Positions 60,345 through 64,000 of a stretch of DNA of 64,000 bases are shown one piece after another. Below the pieces are notes generated by a model. It saw nothing but the letters and a program-made list of their open reading frames with translations, was not told the origin of the DNA and made no database searches. The position numbers and the translations under genes were made by a program. Source of the DNA: VBOC01 sp964512655. GTDB taxonomy: Bacteria; Bacteroidota; Ignavibacteria; UBA10030; SZUA-254. The DNA is taken from the NCBI GenBank assembly GCA_964512655.1, contig CAZEJT010000009.1, positions 1 through 64,000 on the forward strand, in the 5' to 3' direction. Numbering within the stretch: the first letter of the stretch is position 1; the number at the start of each line of letters is the position of its first letter.

Positions 60345-61196
60345 ATGGCCGAGCGTCGTCCTCAGAAGAAGAAGCCCGAAGAGATCAAGCGCGATCCTCT
60401 GAAAGAGATCGAGATGACTGCTGAGGACTGGGCGGAGTTCGAGCACGGTGTGAAGCTCTTCAACGCCGGGAAGTTCTGGAACTCCCATGAGGCGTGGGAG
60501 CAGATATGGATCAGGCACAAGGAGGACGAGCGGCTCTTCTTCCAGGGACTGATCCAGCTTGCCGCGGCGTATCATCAGCTCCTGGCCAAGGAGAGCCAGA
60601 AAGGCCTTTTGAACAACATCGACAAATCGTACGAGAAGCTCGCCGTCTTCCGGCCCGAGTACATGGGAGTGCTCGTTCAGCCGCTTCTGAAATTCATCGA
60701 CGAGGGGAAGAAGGAGGCGCATCGTCTCGGAGCCGCGAACATCACGCGGTTCAACCACAACCTCATCCCCAAACTGCAATTCCACAAGCCCTCAAACCCC
60801 GATCTCCTTGTGGAAATCCACGAAGTCGTGGGATCGGAAAAATTCAGCGAAGGGGCGAAGCTCTTCAACACGGGGTACTACTGGGAGGCGCACGAAGCGT
60901 GGGAGGATGTCTGGCGCGATCAGGAGGGGGATGCGAAGACCTTCAGCCAGGCCTTCGTACAGATGGCCGCCGCTTACAGCTTCTTAAAACTCAATAAGCC
61001 CGGAAGCGCCCGGTACCTGTTCGAGAAGGCGATCGCGAAGTTTCTTGAGTTTGAGAATCTCGACAGCGGGTTGGACCTCAAGCCGCTGATCGGATCGATG
61101 CAGACCTCGCTCCGGGAGATGAGCGGCGCAGGAGGGAACGGAAGCTCACCGTCGAGATTCAAAACCCCCGCAGCGGTCAGCCTCTCCCGGGAATAA
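60345..61196 (+). CDS. Tandem DUF309 protein
   Basis: 283 residues with two homologous DUF309 units. Unit 1 (about 29-83) is FEHGVKLFNAGKFWNSHEAWEQIW...LFFQGLIQLAAAYHQL and unit 2 (about 164-216) is FSEGAKLFNTGYYWEAHEAWEDVW...TFSQAFVQMAAAYSFL. Both keep the diagnostic LFN.G.....HEAWE motif and are clearly a duplication. DUF309 is an all-helical fold of unknown function, usually single. The N-terminus is basic (AERRPQKKKPEEIKRD). It follows the radical SAM gene and REP element; linkage is not established. Confidence 0.85.
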   Translation: MAERRPQKKKPEEIKRDPLKEIEMTAEDWAEFEHGVKLFNAGKFWNSHEAWEQIWIRHKEDERLFFQGLIQLAAAYHQLLAKESQKGLLNNIDKSYEKLAVFRPEYMGVLVQPLLKFIDEGKKEAHRLGAANITRFNHNLIPKLQFHKPSNPDLLVEIHEVVGSEKFSEGAKLFNTGYYWEAHEAWEDVWRDQEGDAKTFSQAFVQMAAAYSFLKLNKPGSARYLFEKAIAKFLEFENLDSGLDLKPLIGSMQTSLREMSGAGGNGSSPSRFKTPAAVSLSRE

Positions 61197-61199
61197 AAC

Positions 61200-61213
61200 G
61201 GCGCCTAGGCGCC
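61200..61213 (-). terminator. Possible terminator palindrome between convergent genes
   Basis: GGCGCCTAGGCGCC is a perfect 14-bp palindrome containing the TAG of the coiled-coil gene. On the minus strand it is followed by GTTTTAT. It could fold as a short GC stem with a CTAG loop and a T-run. Weak as a terminator because the T-run is short. Confidence 0.35.
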
Positions 61214-62833
61214 GCCCTTTCTGACTTTCTGTTCTACCGCCAGATGCTGCTCGGTCGTAATCTGCAGATCCTCCCTGACGAGTTCGAGCTTGTCGGCGTC
61301 AGCGCTCGAGATTGATCCGCTTTTCCACGCCTCTTTCAACGCCTCAGTATAGATCTCGGTCCTCGTTTTTTCCTCGAGAGCCCTGTGCTCCTCTTCCCCG
61401 ATGCCGAGCACGCCCCGCCAGTTGAGAAGGAGAAGCTGCTCGTCTGTGGAGAGCTGGCCGTCGGCCCACGCCTCGCGAAGCGCGCGTGAGTAGACGCCGG
61501 ATAGGGCCTGCGGCGGAATAGTTCGCGCCGCTTCAATCTGCGCGGAGAGCGCTGCCGATTGGGTTTTTCTGATCGTGCTTTCGAGATCGGCCGCTCCGGC
61601 GTGCGCCGGCTCGATCACCTGGACCTTCGCCAGTTCGAGGAGCGCCTTGTCGAAGGCGTTTTGCGAATGAAGCTGGGTTGCGAGGGCGAAATACTCCCGG
61701 ACTTTCGTCTCGCGGGCCTGGCGCCGGCCTTCCTCGCGCGCCGCGTTGAGGGCCTGCTCTTCTTCCTGCTTGCGAAGCTTCTCCAGCTCGAGTCGATTGT
61801 GGAGCTCCTGCTCGACCTTCTGCCGGGCTGCTTCGTCTGCACGCCGCCTGGCCTCCGCTTCTTCGCGCCGTTTCTGCTCGGCAGCGGCCAGCTCCCGTTT
61901 CTGCTCTTCTTCGCGTTTCGCGCGTTCCTCGTCGGCGACCCGCCGGCGCTCCGCTTCTTCGGAGCGCCGTTTTTCATCCTCAACCTTTAGTTGAGCCTCC
62001 TTCTCGGCCCTCTGCCTCGCCTGCTCGTCGACACGCCGCTTTTCTTCTTCTAGCCGCCTTCGCGTCTCTTCCTCAAGCGCCGTTTTGGTCCGATCCTCGT
62101 TGCTGCGCTTCTCTGCCTCGAACCGTTTCCGTTCGGCTTCCATGCGCTGCCGCTCTTCCTCGAGGCGCTTCGCGGAATCGGCTTCCCGGCGCTTCAAATC
62201 GTCGATCAGCTTTCGCTGCGCCTCGGCGGCCTGAGCCCTCTCGGCATCGGTTTTCATCCGCTGCTGCTCTTCCCGCCTGTGCAGTATCTCAAGCTCGAGA
62301 GTCCTTCGCTTCAGCTCCTCTTCGGTGCGACTGCGCGATTCTTCGGCCCTCTGTTTGTCTTCAAGCGCAATCTGAGCTTCCTCGGGGGTCTGCCTCACGG
62401 CAGGGACCGACTTCCCTTCCGCTTCCCGGAGCTTCGCCTCCTCGGCCCGCCGCTTCATGAAGTCGGAGACCTGGGTCGCGGGAGGCTGTTTGGCCTGCGC
62501 CGGCTGCGGCGCGCTTTGTTTTGCCTGGGCCGCCTCCGCCGCCGCGGGCTGCTTGCCGCCGGCGTTTGCAGACGCCGCCTTTGCCTCTGCGGTCGCAGGC
62601 GGGGCCGCCGTTTCGGCGCCGGGGCGTCCGCCCTTTTTCTGAATATTCTTGAGTCGCTCCTTGTACGCCCGCGCGTAAAAATTCTGAGGATCGAGCTCGA
62701 TCGTCTTGTCGATTTCGACGAGCGCGTTGTCGATCTCCCCGGATTTCATGAACCGGTCGGCGGCCTTGAGGAGCTCGCTCGCCTGTTGCTTCCGGGCATT
62801 GTCTTCGGGGGTGAGTGCCTTTTTCTTCAGCAT
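61205..62833 (-). CDS. Coiled-coil protein with TPR-like head and duplicated C-terminal module
   Basis: 542 residues. An N-terminal TPR-like pair (AADRFMKSGEIDNALVEIDKTIELDPQ) is followed by an Ala/Gln/Pro-rich linker (~75-145), a highly charged E/R/K/A coiled coil (~155-375), a second TPR-like stretch (~385-420; YFALATQLHSQNAFDKALLELAKV) and two homologous ~45-residue helical units at the end. Unit 1 includes YSRALREAWADGQLSTDEQLLLL and unit 2 YTEALKEAWKSGSISSADADKLEL; each ends in EEH/TEQH..LE.K. The alternating helix pattern resembles TerB/SHOCT-like oligomerisation modules. No signal peptide or membrane helix. Family not recognised. Confidence 0.8.
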   Translation of the reverse strand: MLKKKALTPEDNARKQQASELLKAADRFMKSGEIDNALVEIDKTIELDPQNFYARAYKERLKNIQKKGGRPGAETAAPPATAEAKAASANAGGKQPAAAEAAQAKQSAPQPAQAKQPPATQVSDFMKRRAEEAKLREAEGKSVPAVRQTPEEAQIALEDKQRAEESRSRTEEELKRRTLELEILHRREEQQRMKTDAERAQAAEAQRKLIDDLKRREADSAKRLEEERQRMEAERKRFEAEKRSNEDRTKTALEEETRRRLEEEKRRVDEQARQRAEKEAQLKVEDEKRRSEEAERRRVADEERAKREEEQKRELAAAEQKRREEAEARRRADEAARQKVEQELHNRLELEKLRKQEEEQALNAAREEGRRQARETKVREYFALATQLHSQNAFDKALLELAKVQVIEPAHAGAADLESTIRKTQSAALSAQIEAARTIPPQALSGVYSRALREAWADGQLSTDEQLLLLNWRGVLGIGEEEHRALEEKTRTEIYTEALKEAWKSGSISSADADKLELVREDLQITTEQHLAVEQKVRKGGA

Positions 62834-62881
62834 GGGATCTCAGTGGCGGGAATCAATGAGTCATTGGGTTGGGCCGTCATC

Positions 62882-64000
62882 TCAGAGCGTCTGTTCGATG
62901 GTGGTCTTGAACTCCGGCTGGTCGGACAGGTTGTAGAAATCCGCGTTCGCCAGCTCGTCGAGACGATATCCGAGGCCCACCGCCTGCCGCAGCGCCTGCA
63001 GGGCGTTCTCCTTTGCCTTGGGATCGATCTTCTTCTCCTTCAACGAGTACATCTGCAGCGAATACATCTGGGCCGTTCGATATCGTACCTCGGCATTGCG
63101 CTTCTCGAGCGCGGCGGCCTTCAGCGCAAGATCCGACGTCTCTCCGTATTTGCCCTGGCGCGTAAGCGTGAGGGCAAGATAGATCATGGCCCGCGCGTTT
63201 TTCGGATTCTTCTTCAATTCAGCGCGGAGGACCGATTCCGCCTTCGAGAGCAGGTCACCTGCCTGCGTCGCCTTGCCCGTCACCTGGAGCAACCGGGCGT
63301 AACGGTACATCGACTCGTAATCGTCCGGTTTGGCTCTGAGGCGCAGCCTGAAGGCCGCGGCGACACGATCGCTCTGCATCCCGGAGAGCTCCGGATCGAG
63401 CATAACCGCATCGGCGAAGGGGCCGAGGAGGTATCCGGCGGAATCTCCGGCGCACTGCAGGGCGATAAGCTGGTACGAACTTGCCTGACGCGCCGCTCCG
63501 TTGAGCCGCTGCGCAACCGCGTAAGTCAGAAGGAGATCCGGGTCGCGCGGGCTGAGCTCATAGGCGCGTCCGAGCATCGTGACCGCGTCCTGATACTGAC
63601 CCACCTGAAGGAGGGCCCGCGCCCTGTCGGCGAGGAGCTTGCCCGACTTCGGGGAATACTGTTCGGCGGTGTCGAATTCGGAGAGCGCTCTGCGGAAATC
63701 CTTTCTCTGTGAGAGGACATTTCCAAGCGCACGATAGCCATCGCTAATCGACGGATCGAGCGACAGCGACTGAACGGCGAACTCTTTCGCCTGCGCAAGC
63801 GAGGAGTCGTTGTCATCCCAGCCCCGCTCGACGCGCCCGGCAACGACGTTTCCCGCGGCCGCCATCGCTTCTGCAAACGAACCGTCCTGCTGAATCGCCT
63901 GCCGGAAAAGGCCGAGAGCATCCTGCGTGCTTTCCTTCGTGCACCGGTGCAATAGTTCGAGTCCATGCAGGTAGAGCGCGTAAGCGTCGGGATTGGGGAG
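62882..64000 (-). CDS. TPR protein, 5' end beyond the window
   Basis: The reading frame is open through the right edge, so the true start is outside. In the visible part, the first residues from the edge are NPDAYALYLHGLELLHRCT, followed by DALGLFRQAIQQD and TPR repeats to the stop (e.g. DGYRALGNVLSQRKDFRRALSEFDTAEQYSP, AMIYLALTLTRQGKYGETSDLA). The PDAYALYLHG segment is the usual first TPR of proteins that carry an N-terminal TolB-like, adenylate-cyclase or Ser/Thr-kinase domain. A TTG at 63952 is only an internal codon and should not be taken as the start. Confidence 0.82.
   Translation of the reverse strand, partial: LPNPDAYALYLHGLELLHRCTKESTQDALGLFRQAIQQDGSFAEAMAAAGNVVAGRVERGWDDNDSSLAQAKEFAVQSLSLDPSISDGYRALGNVLSQRKDFRRALSEFDTAEQYSPKSGKLLADRARALLQVGQYQDAVTMLGRAYELSPRDPDLLLTYAVAQRLNGAARQASSYQLIALQCAGDSAGYLLGPFADAVMLDPELSGMQSDRVAAAFRLRLRAKPDDYESMYRYARLLQVTGKATQAGDLLSKAESVLRAELKKNPKNARAMIYLALTLTRQGKYGETSDLALKAAALEKRNAEVRYRTAQMYSLQMYSLKEKKIDPKAKENALQALRQAVGLGYRLDELANADFYNLSDQPEFKTTIEQTL

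Noticed and set aside
61559..63712. Plus-strand open frames opposite the coiled-coil and TPR genes
   Set aside because: They are Leu/Arg/Phe-rich mirror frames of E/K/R-rich coding sequence.
63943..63952. TTG 63952 as start of the last TPR gene
   Set aside because: The frame is open to the window edge and the upstream residues (NPDAYALYLHG) are a recognisable TPR segment.
1..64000. tRNA, rRNA, prophage or insertion sequences
   Set aside because: No cloverleaf-like segment, ribosomal RNA stretch, integrase or IS transposase gene was recognised by eye; a tRNAscan-SE run would settle the tRNA question.

Overview
The window is a GC-rich, densely coded bacterial chromosome segment with no rRNA, tRNA, CRISPR array, prophage or intact insertion sequence that I can see. 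The gene content points to the FCB group, most likely the Ignavibacteria/Chlorobiota side of Bacteroidota. The pointers are a secreted protein ending in a type IX (Por) sorting domain with the NYPNPFNP motif, a miaB / SPOR / sigma-54 activator / LptE block, TonB receptors with a carboxypeptidase-like plug extension, a DUF3078 protein, and Reg_prop/Y_Y_Y sensor architecture. This placement is inference from families, not a database match.

Layout. 1-4.9 kb: lepA, two different signal peptidase I genes and hemW in one tight operon. 5-8 kb: a large DUF2723 membrane protein. 8-17.5 kb: a surface-glycan block (three GT4-type glycosyltransferases, a flippase, a NodB-like deacetylase) interleaved with two secreted hydrolases (S15 peptidase, class-C beta-lactamase-like). 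17.6-22.3 kb (minus): a TonB receptor with a small Cys/His-rich exported protein, DoxX, and a membrane SpoIIE-type phosphatase. 22.5-34.5 kb (plus): a guanylate-kinase-like protein, a lipoprotein, a DCC/lipase-maturation-factor fusion, SRPBCC, a response regulator with PAS and a four-Cys tail, an M16 peptidase, a periplasmic GH133-type debranching protein and DinB. 34.6-39.25 kb (minus): a TPP-riboswitch-controlled thiamine uptake operon (TonB receptor, thiamine pyrophosphokinase, Na+/solute symporter). 39.5-41.2 kb: MscL-like channel, DUF3078, S20. 41.2-47.6 kb (minus): miaB, SPOR protein, sigma-54 activator, lptE, a CesA-like glycosyltransferase and a TPR protein. 47.9-52.2 kb: phosphotransacetylase, DUF1624 membrane protein, anmK and nfo (divergent). 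52.2-58.9 kb: sensor kinase, response regulator and a T9SS cargo protein. 59-64 kb: an AmmeMemoRadiSam-type radical SAM enzyme, a tandem DUF309 protein, a coiled-coil protein and a TPR protein cut by the right edge.

Between the genes lie three families of short palindromic elements. The commonest (about 18 full or partial copies) reads, on one strand, GTAG followed by a short GC-rich hairpin with a TTTA loop. That is the architecture of REP elements mobilised by RAYT (TnpA-REP) transposases. Arm sequences vary between copies but stay complementary, and four genes take their stop codon from such an element. A second hairpin family is always found next to the first. Eleven candidate promoters share a TTGNNN / TATATT-like pattern with 16-18 bp spacing. 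Two of them would give leaderless or nearly leaderless messages.

I did not find a clearly new multi-gene defence or metabolic system. The best leads are the riboswitch-controlled thiamine operon with its alternative inner-membrane transporter, the composite REP-like elements, the kinase/regulator/T9SS-cargo locus, and several unusual domain architectures.
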